A DNA stretch of 64,000 bases from Streptomyces sp. C10-9-1 (GCF_024497955.1 NZ_JANHKP010000010.1:124001-188000), one strand, 5' to 3'; positions 1-9,782 are shown, counted from the stretch's first letter. The notes: generated by a model from the sequence alone, not told the origin. Numbers and translations: made by a program.

Positions 1-1
1 C

Positions 2-454
2 CGGCTGCTGGAGGACCGCAGGACCCTGGAGGCCGTGGAGAGGGCGCTGCGCGACCTGGCGCCCTCCGGGGGCGGTGCCCGGGGCCGTGCCGGTGGACCG
101 CCCGGGCAGGGGGGTGTGTTCATCGGGCCGCTGGCCGGGAGCCTCGGTGTGCGGCCGGCGACGCTGCGCGCATGGGAGCGCGCCGGGCTGGTGCAGCCCC
201 GCCGGGAGCCGCGGACGGGCTACCGCGTCTACGACGAGGCCGACGTGCGCGACGTCCGGCTCGCCCACCAACTCCGCCGGGGCGGCTACCTGCTGGAGCA
301 GATCGCACCCCTGATCGCCCGGGTGCGGACGGCCGGGGGCCTGGAGCCGCTCAGGGGTGCGCTGGACGACTGGCGCGCCCGCCTCGCGGACCGGGGACGG
401 GCGCTGCTGGCCGGGGCCGCCGGGCTGGAGGCGTACCTGCGCGAGCGCGGATGA
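2..454 (+). CDS. TioE-like MerR-family transcriptional regulator, 5' partial
   Basis: The frame is open to the window edge, so the N-terminus is missing; about 150 residues remain. The visible part resembles the second half of TioE-type regulators, which carry two MerR-like winged-helix modules. A helical stretch (RLLEDRRTLEAVERALRDL) is followed by FIGPLAGSLGVRPATLRAWERAGL, the MerR DNA-recognition helices, then YRVYDEADVRDVRLAHQLRRGGY and a C-terminal helical tail. An internal GTG at 35 could be mistaken for the start, but the family pattern continues upstream of it. The regulated gene is not visible. The family call is from memory of homologues. Confidence 0.72.
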   Translation, partial: RLLEDRRTLEAVERALRDLAPSGGGARGRAGGPPGQGGVFIGPLAGSLGVRPATLRAWERAGLVQPRREPRTGYRVYDEADVRDVRLAHQLRRGGYLLEQIAPLIARVRTAGGLEPLRGALDDWRARLADRGRALLAGAAGLEAYLRERG

Positions 455-504
455 GTGCCGCCGGCCCCCGGGGCGGCCGCTCGGCGGCCCGGCCGGGGCG
501 GGGC

Positions 505-1539
505 TCAGCCCACCGGGACACCCGCCTCCAGGTTGAACACGATGCCCTGCTCGCGGGCCCGCAGGGCCCAGCGCAGACGCTCGTAGCGCCCGGGCGGGAG
601 GAGATCGGCGGCCTCGTCCTCGCCGACGAAGCGCCAGGCGCGCAGTTCCGGCCCGGGGAGCCGGACGCGTGCGGCCTCCGGGGCCGGGAGCAGTCCGCCG
701 TCGAAGAGGAGCCGCAGGCCGCCGAAGCGGGGCGGGACCGGCGCTTCCCAGTCGAGCACCAGCAGGCGCGGGGGCCGGGGCAGTTCGATGCCGAGTTCCT
801 CCGCCACCTCGCGCACCCCCGCGCGGGCGGGCGCCTCGCCGCGCTCCACGACGCCGCCGGGGAACTCCCAACCGGGCTTGTACGTCGGGTCCACGAGCAG
901 CACGCGGCCCGCCTCGTCGAAGAGCAGGACCCCGGCCGCGACGGTCTCGGCGGTGGGTTCGGGCGTCTGGACGATGTCGCAGGGTGCGGCGCGCCCGGTG
1001 CTGACCGCCTGCGCGATGCGCTCCGCGGCCTGGCGTGGCGAGATCCGGCCGTTGTCCACGACGTGCGCGTCGGCGGTCAGCCAGGGCAGCGCCGCCCGGT
1101 AGGGCTCGATGTGGTCGTAGGACCACTGGCGGATCCGCTGCTCCCCGTCGGGGGCGCCGGATACGTCGCGTGCGGCGATCCGCGCACGCAGGATCGTTTC
1201 ATCAGGTGCCAGGAGCACATGCCGCACCGTGATCCGGCGGGCGGCGAGCGCGCCGAACACCTCGTCGCGGTACTCCTGCCTCAGCAGGGTCATCGGGACC
1301 AGGAGGACGCCGCCCAGCTCGGCGAGCAGCGCGGCCGCCGTGTCGACCACCAGGCGGCGCCAGATGGGCAGCTCCTGGACGTCGGCGACTTCCTCCCACC
1401 GCTTCTCGGGCAGCAGGTGCCGCAGGGCACCACCGACGAGTTCCGGGTCGAACAACGTGCTGTTCGGGATCAGATCGATCAGTTCGCGCGCGGTGCTGGT
1501 CTTGCCCGCTCCGAATGAACCGTTGATCCAGACGATCAC
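505..1539 (-). CDS. P-loop kinase-like / NUDIX hydrolase fusion protein
   Basis: A 344-residue two-domain protein. Residues 1-185 form an AAA_33-type nucleotide kinase fold with Walker A GSFGAGKTS (7-15). Residues about 198-330 form a NUDIX domain with the box GGVVERGEAPARAGVREVAEELG (about 228-250), including the metal-binding REVAEELG. The NUDIX half should hydrolyse a nucleoside diphosphate derivative; the P-loop half resembles tunicamycin-resistance-like kinases. The substrate is unknown. The 3' end faces the regulator at 454. The call rests on clear motifs; the pairing of the two activities is an inference. Confidence 0.8.
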   Translation of the reverse strand: MIVWINGSFGAGKTSTARELIDLIPNSTLFDPELVGGALRHLLPEKRWEEVADVQELPIWRRLVVDTAAALLAELGGVLLVPMTLLRQEYRDEVFGALAARRITVRHVLLAPDETILRARIAARDVSGAPDGEQRIRQWSYDHIEPYRAALPWLTADAHVVDNGRISPRQAAERIAQAVSTGRAAPCDIVQTPEPTAETVAAGVLLFDEAGRVLLVDPTYKPGWEFPGGVVERGEAPARAGVREVAEELGIELPRPPRLLVLDWEAPVPPRFGGLRLLFDGGLLPAPEAARVRLPGPELRAWRFVGEDEAADLLPPGRYERLRWALRAREQGIVFNLEAGVPVG

Positions 1540-1726
1540 GAGTCCCCCTCATCACTAGCCCGTACCGGCCCGTAGTGGTTGCCCGCACCACCCTGCCACG
1601 GAAACCCGCCATCGGAACCGGATGGCCGGACCGTGGCCGAGTGTGGCCGGGAGCGGCGCGCGCCGCCGCTTCCCGTGACACCCGGGGCGCGGCGTCGTTG
1701 AGCGGGAGAGACAAGGGGGTGCGCCC

Positions 1727-1906
1727 ATGCGCCGCACGGTGTTGGAGAAGTTCCCGGCGGGTGACCCGCGGGGAAGCCGGCAGGCAGAGGAGTACGCCCG
1801 GCACCGCCGGAGCGAGGGCCTGGCGGCGGAGGTGGTGATGGACCTGGACTCCGACGCCTTCCTCGTCGTCGTCCCGCAGCAGCAGACCGGGGAGCGCCCC
1901 TGGTGA
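1727..1906 (+). CDS. small hypothetical protein (59 aa)
   Basis: The ATG follows a purine-rich stretch (gggagagacaaggggg) that can act as a ribosome binding site. The product starts MRRTVLEKFPAGDPRG and has a charged helical middle and a hydrophobic MDLDSDAFLVVVPQQ segment. The amino-acid pattern is coding-like and has the feel of a conserved Streptomyces hypothetical. No domain is recognised. It lies between the kinase/NUDIX start and the convergent DUF6308 gene. Confidence 0.45.
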   Translation: MRRTVLEKFPAGDPRGSRQAEEYARHRRSEGLAAEVVMDLDSDAFLVVVPQQQTGERPW

Positions 1907-2013
1907 GACCGGCCGGCGCGCTGGCTCCCGCAGCACGCGGCCGGTCCGGTCCGGCCCCCGCCCCGGCACCCCGCTGCGGTCCGCCGCGCCAACGCCCCCG
2001 CCGGGACGCCGCC

Positions 2014-2694
2014 TCAGCGGGGGCAGGCGTGCCCGTCGCTGCGGTGCCCCATCCACACGGTCACGTCGCAGACCCGCAGCGCGCTCACCGTGTCCGGCAG
2101 CCCCGCCGCCTCCCGCAGCTCCAGGAGCCGGTGGTGGAGAGCACCGCCGCCGTGGCCCAGCGCCGCCCGGAGGGTCGACCAGAACGCCGGAGGGCGGCCC
2201 AGGGCGCAACGCACCACGGTGTCGTAGACCGGGAGGAGCCTGGGGCGCTTGCGGGCGAGCGTCTTGCCGGCGGTCACCCAGCCCACGCCCCGCTGCTCGG
2301 TCAGCAGCCTCCACGCCCGGGCGGCAGGCGAACCGCCGGCCACCGCCTCCGCAGGGGCGTCCGCCAGGTCGACACCGCTCGGCACCTCCCGCAGCAGGGC
2401 CGACAGCCGCTCCCCCACCGGGCCTTCCAGCAGGCCGAGTTTCAGTTCGACGGGGATCCTCACCGAAAGCGTCTCGACCGCGACCAGATCGGTGGCGGTG
2501 ACGGTGTCGGCGGTGCCCGCGCCCTCCCCTCCGCCGCCGAGGTGCTCGAAGCGGGATCCGCAGAACGCCTCCTGCCCCGGGCGGAGGCCGATTCCGAAGT
2601 AGCGCCGCAGGTCGTCGACCGGCCGCGGGCCGGTGAGTTGTTCGTCCAGTCTCCTCAGCAGCTGGGCGACATGGTCGGGGCGGGGTGCCTGCAT
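2014..2694 (-). CDS. DUF6308 family protein
   Basis: 226 residues starting MQAPRPDHVAQLLRRLDEQ. It contains the features I associate with DUF6308: an N-terminal YFG segment, a central AVETLSVRIP segment, a GVGWVTAGKTLARKRPRLLPVYD motif, and a C-terminal part with paired hydrophobic helices ending VTVWMGHR. No catalytic function is known. The upstream region carries an octamer tandem repeat 25-80 bases before the start codon, so repeat length could affect its expression. Confidence 0.7.
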   Translation of the reverse strand: MQAPRPDHVAQLLRRLDEQLTGPRPVDDLRRYFGIGLRPGQEAFCGSRFEHLGGGGEGAGTADTVTATDLVAVETLSVRIPVELKLGLLEGPVGERLSALLREVPSGVDLADAPAEAVAGGSPAARAWRLLTEQRGVGWVTAGKTLARKRPRLLPVYDTVVRCALGRPPAFWSTLRAALGHGGGALHHRLLELREAAGLPDTVSALRVCDVTVWMGHRSDGHACPR

Positions 2695-2719
2695 CGGGTG
2701 TTCCGTTCTGCTCGGGGTC

Positions 2720-2775
2720 GGGCGGACGGGCGGACGGGCGGACGGGCGGACGGGCGGACGGGCGGACGGGCGGAC
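2720..2775. repeat. 7 perfect copies of the octamer GGGCGGAC
   Basis: Seven uninterrupted copies of GGGCGGAC fill exactly 56 bp. The array lies in the 5' region of the DUF6308 gene, starting 26 bp upstream of its ATG. Eight-base units are prone to slippage, so copy number may vary between strains. No protein uses it convincingly. Confidence 0.9.
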
Positions 2776-3166
2776 CACGGATACCGAAGGACCGCCGCCC
2801 GCGCAAGTACCGGACGGCGCACGGGACTCCGCACCCGGGCGGGCGCGCGGTGCGCGCGCCCGGGGTGGCCGGCGATCGGGCCGGCGCCCCGGCGCACGGC
2901 CGTCTCCGTGCGCCGGGGGCGTTCTGCGCGGGGACGTCGGACGTCCGCAGCAGCGCGCCCGGTCGGCCCGCCGCCGCGGAGCCCGTCCCGTGCGTACGGA
3001 AGGCACCGGGACCGGCAGGGCCGCCCCGGGCCCCGGACCGCGGAGCCTCCCGAGGCGGGGCGGGGGCCGCCGCCCGCTCGGGAGGCCCGGCCTTCCCCCA
3101 CGGCGCGGGCCGGGGTGCCGGACCCGGCGCGGGCCGGTCTCCCGGTGCCCTGCCCTGCGTGGCGCC
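2776..3166. other. non-coding intergenic stretch
   Basis: About 390 bases of extremely GC-rich sequence between the octamer array and the stop of the XRE gene. All six frames are open over long distances because of composition alone, but none shows a plausible protein or ribosome binding site. I see no gene, RNA or clear repeat here. Confidence 0.5.
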
Positions 3167-4012
3167 CTACTCCCGGGCCCCCAGGCGCGACAGGAGTTCC
3201 AGCTGCTCGGCTCCCGGGCTTCCGGGCGGCGCGGTGAACCACAGCAGGCGCTGGCGTCCGTCCTCGCTGAGAAGGTTGTGGCAGTCGAGCGCGATGGCAC
3301 CGAGGACCGGGTGGACGATCCTCTTGTGGTCCATGCGGCGCACCGCCACCTCATGCGCGTCCCAGAGGGTTGCGAACTCCCGGCTGCGGCGCCGCAGCAC
3401 GGCGACCATCGTCGCCACCTCCGCGTCCCGGCCGCGCCGGGCGACCGCTGCCTGGAGGTCGGACACGAAGACCCGGGAGTGGTGCGGGTGGTCCTCGGTC
3501 GGGTGGATCCCGCGGGCCCGCGGGTCGGTGAACCAGCGGTACACGAAGCTCCCCGCCGGTCCGCGGTCGGCCGGGGAGCCGCCGAGCAGGGCCCGGGCCA
3601 GGTCGTTCTCCGCCAGGGTCGCGTGCAGGTCGGTGATGACGCGCGCGGGGGTGCCGGACAGCCGGTCCAGGAGCCCGAGGAGCGCGGGCTGCACGAGCGC
3701 CGACGGTCCGTCCGCGGGCGGAGGGACGGGCCGGTCGGCGAGGTGGAACAGGTGGTCGCGCTCGTCGCCGTGCAGGCACAGGGCCCGGGCGAGGGCGCCC
3801 AGGGTCTGGGCCGAGGGCTGCACGCCGTTCTTCACGCTGCCGCGTTCCAGCTCCGTGTAGTAGTCGGCCGACAGTCCGGCCAGCTGGGCGACCTCCTCGC
3901 GGCGGAGTCCCGGGACGCGTCGGCGGGGGCCCTGGGGCAGGCCGGCCTCGGCGGGGCGGATCCGGTCGCGGCGTGTCCTGAGGAAGGCACCGAGTTCGGG
4001 AAGGTTCACCAC
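3167..4012 (-). CDS. XRE-family transcriptional regulator (MmyB-like ligand-binding domain)
   Basis: 281 residues. The N-terminal helix-turn-helix covers about 7-75 (LGAFLRTRRDRI..., RREEVAQLAGLSADYYTELERG). The rest matches the MmyB-like fold that often binds fatty acid-like ligands in actinobacteria (motifs DHLFHLADRP, LLDRLSGTPARVITDL, LLWFTAPPGSPGAEQLELL). Two adjacent GTG codons are possible starts; the first is used here. It is divergent from the tautomerase gene at 4182, a common regulator/target arrangement that suggests it controls that gene. Confidence 0.82.
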   Translation of the reverse strand: MVNLPELGAFLRTRRDRIRPAEAGLPQGPRRRVPGLRREEVAQLAGLSADYYTELERGSVKNGVQPSAQTLGALARALCLHGDERDHLFHLADRPVPPPADGPSALVQPALLGLLDRLSGTPARVITDLHATLAENDLARALLGGSPADRGPAGSFVYRWFTDPRARGIHPTEDHPHHSRVFVSDLQAAVARRGRDAEVATMVAVLRRRSREFATLWDAHEVAVRRMDHKRIVHPVLGAIALDCHNLLSEDGRQRLLWFTAPPGSPGAEQLELLSRLGARE

Positions 4013-4181
4013 CCCATGGTCGCCCGCGCGCCGCGGCCCATCCAGGGGGTGGCGCCCCCCGGGTCGGCACAGCCCTGGCCGCGGACGGAGGACCGGCCGA
4101 TCGTGGAGGCGCGGCAGGGCGGCGGTCCGCCCTGCATCCACCACAGGAGCCTCCACATCGGAGCCGGAGGAAGGACCAGCC

Positions 4182-4409
4182 ATGCCCTTCGCGAACTTCA
4201 AGGTCCCCGAGAAGACCCTGACCCCGCGGCAGAAGGAGGAGATCGTCACCCGCACCACCGAGCTGTACGTCGAGATCTACGGCGAACGCGCCCGCAGCAC
4301 CACCCTGGTCCTGGTCGAGGAGGTCGCCGACGGTGGCTGGGGCGTCGGCGGCGACGTGCTGACGCTCGCCGCTCTCGGTGGGGCGGCACCGGCCGGCGGC
4401 GACGCCTGA
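4182..4409 (+). CDS. 4-oxalocrotonate tautomerase family protein
   Basis: 75 residues beginning MPFANFKVPEKTLTPRQKEEIVTRTTELYVEIYG. Removal of Met exposes the catalytic Pro1 of the tautomerase superfamily. The length matches the small single-domain 4-OT class, but the C-terminus (LTLAALGGAAPAGGDA) is low-complexity. GGAGGAAGG lies about 10 bases before the ATG. The divergent XRE gene is a likely regulator. The substrate cannot be told from sequence. Confidence 0.78.
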   Translation: MPFANFKVPEKTLTPRQKEEIVTRTTELYVEIYGERARSTTLVLVEEVADGGWGVGGDVLTLAALGGAAPAGGDA

Positions 4410-4416
4410 CCGCACC

Positions 4417-4463
4417 GCGGCCGTCCGGGCAGCGCCGCGCAGCCGCCCTGCCCGGACGGCCGC
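4417..4463. terminator. bidirectional hairpin between convergent genes
   Basis: A perfect 16-bp stem (GCGGCCGTCCGGGCAG at 4417-4432 with 4448-4463) and a 15-base loop lie between the tautomerase stop and the ROK gene stop. There is no T tract, which is usual for Streptomyces terminators. Confidence 0.7.
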
Positions 4464-4544
4464 GCGCCCGGCGGCAGGGGGCAGCCCGGTGCCGCCGCCG
4501 GCCGGGGCGGGGCGCCGCCTCGGCCGGGAGCGGGGCGGGCCCCG

Positions 4545-5495
4545 CTACACCGGGGCCCGGTGCGGCCGCGGCGCCGTCAGGGCCGCGGAGGCGGCCCCGA
4601 TGAGGCCGGCGTCCGTCCCGGTCCGGGCCGGGGCCACCGTGAGTCCGCGGACGAAGGAGAGCGTCGCGTAGCGGTGCAGCGCCCGCCTCAGCGGCGTGAA
4701 CAGCACCTCGCCCGCCCCGGCCACGCCGCCGCCCACGACGGCGATGTCGATCTCGACCAGGGTCGCCGTGGCGGCGATCCCGGCGGCCAGCGCCTGGGCC
4801 GCACGCTCGAAGGAGGCCACCGCGGCGGGGTCCCCCGCCCGGGCGGCGGCGGCCACCGCGGCGGCCGAGGCGTCCGAGCCCGGGCCCGGGCGCCAGCCGT
4901 TCTCGGCGGCCCGCCGGGCGATGTTGGGGCCGCTCGCGATCCGTTCGACGCAGCCGCGTGCCCCGCAGGGGCAGGCGTCGCCGTCCAGGTCGACGCTGAT
5001 GTGTCCGATGTGACCCGCGTTTCCGGTGGGACCGGTGTGCAGACGGCCGTCCAGGACCAGGCCGCCGCCGACTCCGGTGGAGACGACCATGCAGAGCGCG
5101 TTCCGGTGGCCGCGGGCGGCTCCGCGCCAGTGCTCGGCGGCCGTGACGGCCACTCCGTCGCCGACGAGTTCCACGGGAAGCCCGCCCGCCGCCTCCGAGA
5201 CCCGGGAGACGAGCGGAAAGCCGCGCCAGGCCGGGACGTTGACCGGGCTGACCGTGCCCGCCGAGCGGTCCACCGGCCCGGCGCTGCCGATGCCCACCGC
5301 GGTGACGGCGGGCCACAGCGGGGAGGCCGCGAGGTCCGCCAGGACCTCCGCGACCGCCGCCATCACGGTGTCGGCGCCCTCCTGCGCGGGCGTCGGGCGC
5401 CGGCTGCGCAGCAGCAGCGCCCCCTCACCGTCCACCAGCGCTCCGGCGATCTTGGTGCCGCCGATGTCGAGCGCGGCGACGAGGCTGGTCTGCAT
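4545..5495 (-). CDS. ROK-family sugar kinase (glucokinase-like)
   Basis: 316 residues. The ATP-binding DIGGTKIAGALVD motif is at about 10-22, the active-site region GNAGHIGH is in the middle, and the ROK zinc motif CPCGARGCVE follows. There is no N-terminal HTH, so it is a kinase rather than a ROK repressor. It is divergent from a LacI-type regulator, with a palindrome between the two genes, which suggests a sugar-responsive pair. The sugar specificity is unknown. Confidence 0.88.
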   Translation of the reverse strand: MQTSLVAALDIGGTKIAGALVDGEGALLLRSRRPTPAQEGADTVMAAVAEVLADLAASPLWPAVTAVGIGSAGPVDRSAGTVSPVNVPAWRGFPLVSRVSEAAGGLPVELVGDGVAVTAAEHWRGAARGHRNALCMVVSTGVGGGLVLDGRLHTGPTGNAGHIGHISVDLDGDACPCGARGCVERIASGPNIARRAAENGWRPGPGSDASAAAVAAAARAGDPAAVASFERAAQALAAGIAATATLVEIDIAVVGGGVAGAGEVLFTPLRRALHRYATLSFVRGLTVAPARTGTDAGLIGAASAALTAPRPHRAPV

Positions 5496-5557
5496 CGGTG
5501 AGCGATCCCCCGGGAGGCTGTCGGACGTGGAACTCCGCGCCCAGTCTCCCCCGCCAT

Positions 5558-5569
5558 GACAACGTTGTC
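5558..5569. promoter_or_regulatory. candidate LacI-family operator
   Basis: The perfect palindrome GACAACGTTGTC lies in the divergent region between the ROK kinase and the LacI gene. Its CG-centred form is typical of LacI/GalR operators, so it may be bound by the product of the gene at 5645. Confidence 0.6.
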
Positions 5570-5644
5570 CAGGCACTATGCCGGATGTCCCAGCTTCCCA
5601 TACCATCGGTAGCCGTCCGCCCGCCCCCGACCCGAAGGCGCATC

Positions 5645-6700
5645 GTGGCCGATTCGACCCGCCCGCTCCCAGCCGGCAGCCCCAGGGGCCCCGAACCGCG
5701 GTACGGGAACCGGCCGACGATGAAGGACGTCGCGGCGCACGCCGGTGTCGGGCTGAAGACCGTCTCACGGGTGGTCAACGGGGAGCCGGGCGTCACCCCG
5801 GACACCGAACGCCGGGTCCAGGAGGCGATCGAGTCGCTCGGGTTCCGCCGGAACGACAGCGCGCGGGTGCTCAGGAAGGGCCGCACGGCCTCCGTCGGGC
5901 TGGTGCTGGAGGACCTGGCCGACCCGTTCTACGGACCGCTCAGCCGCGCGGTGGAGGAGGTCGCCCGGGCCAACGGGGCGCTGCTGATCAACGGTTCCAG
6001 CGCGGAGGACCCGGGCCGCGAGCAGGAGTTGGCCCTGGCCCTGTGCGCGCGGCGGGTCGACGGGCTGATCGTGATCCCCGCCGGCGACGACCACCGGTAT
6101 CTGGAGCCGGAGATCCGGGCCGGTGTGGCCACGGTCTTCGTCGACCGCCCCGCCGGGCGCATCGAGGCGGACGCGGTCCTCTCCGACAGCTTCGGCGGTG
6201 CCCGCGCGGGCACCGCGCACCTCCTCGCCCACGGCCACCGCCGCATCGCCTTCATCGGCGACCAGCCGCGGATCCACACGGCCGCCGAGCGCCTGCGCGG
6301 CTACCGTGCGGCGATGGAGGACGCCGGAGCGCGGATCGACGACTCCTGGGTATCGCTCGGCTCGACGGCACCGGAGCGGGTCCGCGGGGCGCTCGGCGCG
6401 ATGCTGGACGCGGCCGAGCCGGTGACCGCGGTCTTCGCGGGCAACAACCGGGTGACGGTCACCGTGGTCCGGCATCTCGCCGCGCACGACCGCCCGGTGG
6501 CGCTCGTGGGCTTCGACGACATCGAGCTGGCGGACCTGCTCGGCATCACGGTGATCGCCCAGGACGCGGCGGCGCTGGGGCGCACGGCGGCGGAGCGGCT
6601 GTTCCGCCGCCTGGACGGGGTCAAGGAGGCCCCGGCTCGCGTGACGCTCGAAACGCGGCTGATCCCGCGCGGTTCCGGGGAGCTGGCTCCCTCCGGCTGA
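5645..6700 (+). CDS. LacI-family transcriptional regulator
   Basis: 351 residues from a GTG preceded by GAAGG. The HTH begins at MKDVAAHAGVGLKTVSRVVNGEPGVTPDTERRV. It is followed by the periplasmic-binding-protein-like core (VGLVLEDLADPFYGPLSRAVEE, FIGDQPRIHTAAERLRGYRAAM, LVGFDDIELADLL). About 24 residues precede the HTH, longer than usual, so a start nearer the HTH is possible. It probably represses itself and the divergent ROK kinase through the palindrome between them. Confidence 0.88.
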   Translation: MADSTRPLPAGSPRGPEPRYGNRPTMKDVAAHAGVGLKTVSRVVNGEPGVTPDTERRVQEAIESLGFRRNDSARVLRKGRTASVGLVLEDLADPFYGPLSRAVEEVARANGALLINGSSAEDPGREQELALALCARRVDGLIVIPAGDDHRYLEPEIRAGVATVFVDRPAGRIEADAVLSDSFGGARAGTAHLLAHGHRRIAFIGDQPRIHTAAERLRGYRAAMEDAGARIDDSWVSLGSTAPERVRGALGAMLDAAEPVTAVFAGNNRVTVTVVRHLAAHDRPVALVGFDDIELADLLGITVIAQDAAALGRTAAERLFRRLDGVKEAPARVTLETRLIPRGSGELAPSG

Positions 6701-6719
6701 GGGAGCCGCCGGGGCACGG

Positions 6720-7210
6720 GGAGCCGGCTCCGGTCACGGCGGATCAGCGGCACTCCGGCAACCCGCTCGGGGGGGGCAACGGCGAAGGGGTCGCCGGTGA
6801 GGGGATAGCCGGCCGGCCCGAACGCCTCGGACGAGGAAGCCGTCCGGCACCCCGGCGCCACACGCCTGCCGTCCACCGCGCAGGCATCCACCGCGGGGTC
6901 GGAGGAGCATGCGCCGGCGCCGTCGAAACGGAAGCGGACGTGGACCCGGTCGCCTTCGGCGGGCACCTGCGGGTGGGGCTCGAAAGCGCCAGTCGACGAC
7001 CGTGGCCGTGACGCGGAGAGGCTGCCCGTACGCGTCCACGACCCGCACCCTGACACCGGCCTTGCCGCGCTCCGCCGTCGTGCCGGTGCAGACCCGGGAC
7101 GGGGAGCCGGACGGGGCGAGAAGCGCCAGAACCGGCGGGGCGACGGCGAATACCCTTGCGGACGGCACGGAGCCGGCCTCCGGTCGGCGCGGGGCGGGGC
7201 AGTGCGTGTC
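6720..7210 (-). pseudogene. possible degenerate secreted-protein gene; otherwise empty gap 6701-7340
   Basis: No clean gene fills this 640-base gap. On the minus strand one frame reads VFAVAPPVLALLAPSG...GVRVRVVDAYGQPLRVTATVVDW and continues sensibly only after a frame change near 6990 (FEPHPQVPAEGDRVHVRF...). The second frame has no stop before it runs antisense into the LacI gene. This could be a decayed gene with an N-terminal hydrophobic segment, or chance openness of GC-rich DNA. No family is recognised. Confidence 0.22.
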
Positions 7211-7340
7211 CCGGGGCCCGGCAGCCGCGGGTGACGGCGACGAGCGCCTGCGGGGGCGGAGCCGGAGCGCAGAGGGGCCTGGTGAACCGGGCGGGTGGCC
7301 GAGCCGAGGAAAGGCGTCGGCCTCCGCGCGGCCCCCGGCC

Positions 7341-8630
7341 TCAGCGGGACGTGGCGGTGAGATCGCCGCGGCGCGGGGCCGCGAAGGCCTCCAGCTCGGC
7401 CCGGGTGAGCCCGGTGGCCCGGGCGACCTCCGGGGCGTCCAGCGCACCGCAGTCGAGGCCGCGCAGCAGGTAGGAGCTGAGGGCCTTGGCGGTGGCAGGT
7501 TCGTCCATCACGTCACCGCCCGCGCGCCCCGCGTACGCCGACAGCCGTGCGGCGGCCTGCTCGAAGCCCTCGCGGTAGAAGGCGAAGACGGCGGCGTAGC
7601 GCGTGGGCAGGTGCCCGGGGTGCATGTCCCAGCCCTGGTAGTAGGCGCGGGCCAGGGCGCGGCGGGTGAGCCCGTAGTGCAGCCGCCAGGCCTCGTGCAC
7701 CCGCTCGGTGGGGCCCACCGGCAGCACGTTGGTGGAGCCGTCGCTCACGCGCACCCCGGTACCCGCGGCGGCGACCTGCATCACGGCCTTGGCGTGGTCG
7801 GCGGCGGGGTGGTCGCCGGCCTGGTGGGCGGCGCTGACGCCGAGGCAGGCGCTGTAGTCGAAGGTGCCGTAGTGGAGTCCGGTGGCCCGGCCCGCGGCCG
7901 CGTCGATCATGCGGGCGACCGTGGCGGTGCCGTCGGGGCCGAGGATCGCCTGGCTGGTCTCGATCTGGATCTCGAACCCGATCCGCCCGGCGGGCAGGCC
8001 GCGGGCCTTCTCGAACTCCTCGACGAGCCGCACCATCGCGGAGACCTGCTCGGTGTAGGTGACCTTGGGCAGGGTGAGGACCAGTCCGCCGGGAAGGCCG
8101 CCCGCGTCCATGAGGCCGGTGAGGAAGACGTCGAGGGTGCGGATGCCCCGCTCCCGGACCGCGGCCTCCATGCACTTCATGCGGATGCCCGTGTAGGGCG
8201 GGGCGGTGCCGTCCGCCCACGCCCTCGCCAGCAGGCGGGCCGCGCGGGCGGCGTCGCGGTCCTCGTCCGTGCCTCCGTAGCCGTCCTCGAAGTCGATGCG
8301 CAGGTCCTCGACGGGCTCGCGTTCGAGCTTGGCGCGGACCCGCGCGTGGACGGGCTCGGCGAGATGGCCGGGCAGGCCCAGGACGCGGGCGAAGGCGGCG
8401 GCGTCGGGGGCGTGCTCGTCGAGGGCGGCGAGTGCCGACTCCCCCCAGGTGCGGACGGTGTCGGCGGCGAACGCCTCCGCCGGGACGTAGACGGTGTGGA
8501 CGGGCTGACGGGTACCGGGGTCCCCGGGGTAGCGGCGTGCGAGTTCCGCGTCCACCGCCGCGAGGGAGGCGCCGACGCCCTCGACGACCGCACCGGCGAG
8601 ACTCGTCGCCACCGTCTCCTGCTGACCCAT
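7341..8630 (-). CDS. DUF6986 family protein (HpcH/citrate-lyase-like fold)
   Basis: 429 residues starting MGQQETVATSLAGAVVEGVG. Blocks such as LRIDFEDGYGG, TGIRMKCME, LVLTLPKV, RIGFEIQIETSQAIL, GLHYGTFDYSACLGV and YQGWDMHPGHLPTRYAAVFAFY resemble the TIM-barrel CoA-lyase/aldolase superfamily, with acidic metal ligands. Streptomyces often keep this family near glyoxylate or allantoin genes; none is visible here. The upstream region carries the palindrome CAACAatcTGTTG. Confidence 0.75.
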   Translation of the reverse strand: MGQQETVATSLAGAVVEGVGASLAAVDAELARRYPGDPGTRQPVHTVYVPAEAFAADTVRTWGESALAALDEHAPDAAAFARVLGLPGHLAEPVHARVRAKLEREPVEDLRIDFEDGYGGTDEDRDAARAARLLARAWADGTAPPYTGIRMKCMEAAVRERGIRTLDVFLTGLMDAGGLPGGLVLTLPKVTYTEQVSAMVRLVEEFEKARGLPAGRIGFEIQIETSQAILGPDGTATVARMIDAAAGRATGLHYGTFDYSACLGVSAAHQAGDHPAADHAKAVMQVAAAGTGVRVSDGSTNVLPVGPTERVHEAWRLHYGLTRRALARAYYQGWDMHPGHLPTRYAAVFAFYREGFEQAAARLSAYAGRAGGDVMDEPATAKALSSYLLRGLDCGALDAPEVARATGLTRAELEAFAAPRRGDLTATSR

Positions 8631-8701
8631 TCCCGCACCCTCCGCACATCCGTGACCTCCGCAGGGGCCACTTTCCGCTGACCGGAATCCGACTTCCACT
8701 A

Positions 8702-8714
8702 CAACAATCTGTTG
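8702..8714. promoter_or_regulatory. candidate operator upstream of the DUF6986 gene
   Basis: CAACA-atc-TGTTG lies about 75 bases upstream of the DUF6986 start codon. The arms are perfect. The binding protein is unknown. Confidence 0.35.
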
Positions 8715-8764
8715 AATGAAGGTAGTCCGCGGCCGCGACCTGCGTCAATGGTGTCCCGCAACCC

Positions 8765-8804
8765 GCAGGGGCCGCACGGTGGAGGTCCACCGTGCGGCCC
8801 CTGC
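8765..8804 (-). terminator. very stable 19-bp hairpin after etfA
   Basis: Arms 8765-8783 and 8786-8804 are perfectly complementary over 19 bp and leave only GG between them; in RNA a few inner pairs must open to form a loop. It starts 16 bases after the etfA stop codon, as expected of a factor-independent terminator in Streptomyces. Confidence 0.85.
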
Positions 8805-8819
8805 GCGGGAGGGTGCCGG

Positions 8820-9782
<963 letters not shown>

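Noticed and set aside
2720..2775. Octamer array as part of a coding region
   Set aside because: The frames across it give only repeated Gly/Arg/Thr/Asp or Pro/Ser/Ala text without a domain or start signal.
1202..2806. Minus-strand open frame of 534 codons over the start of the window
   Set aside because: It overlaps two well-supported genes in other frames and consists of Arg/Gly/Pro-rich text caused by GC bias.
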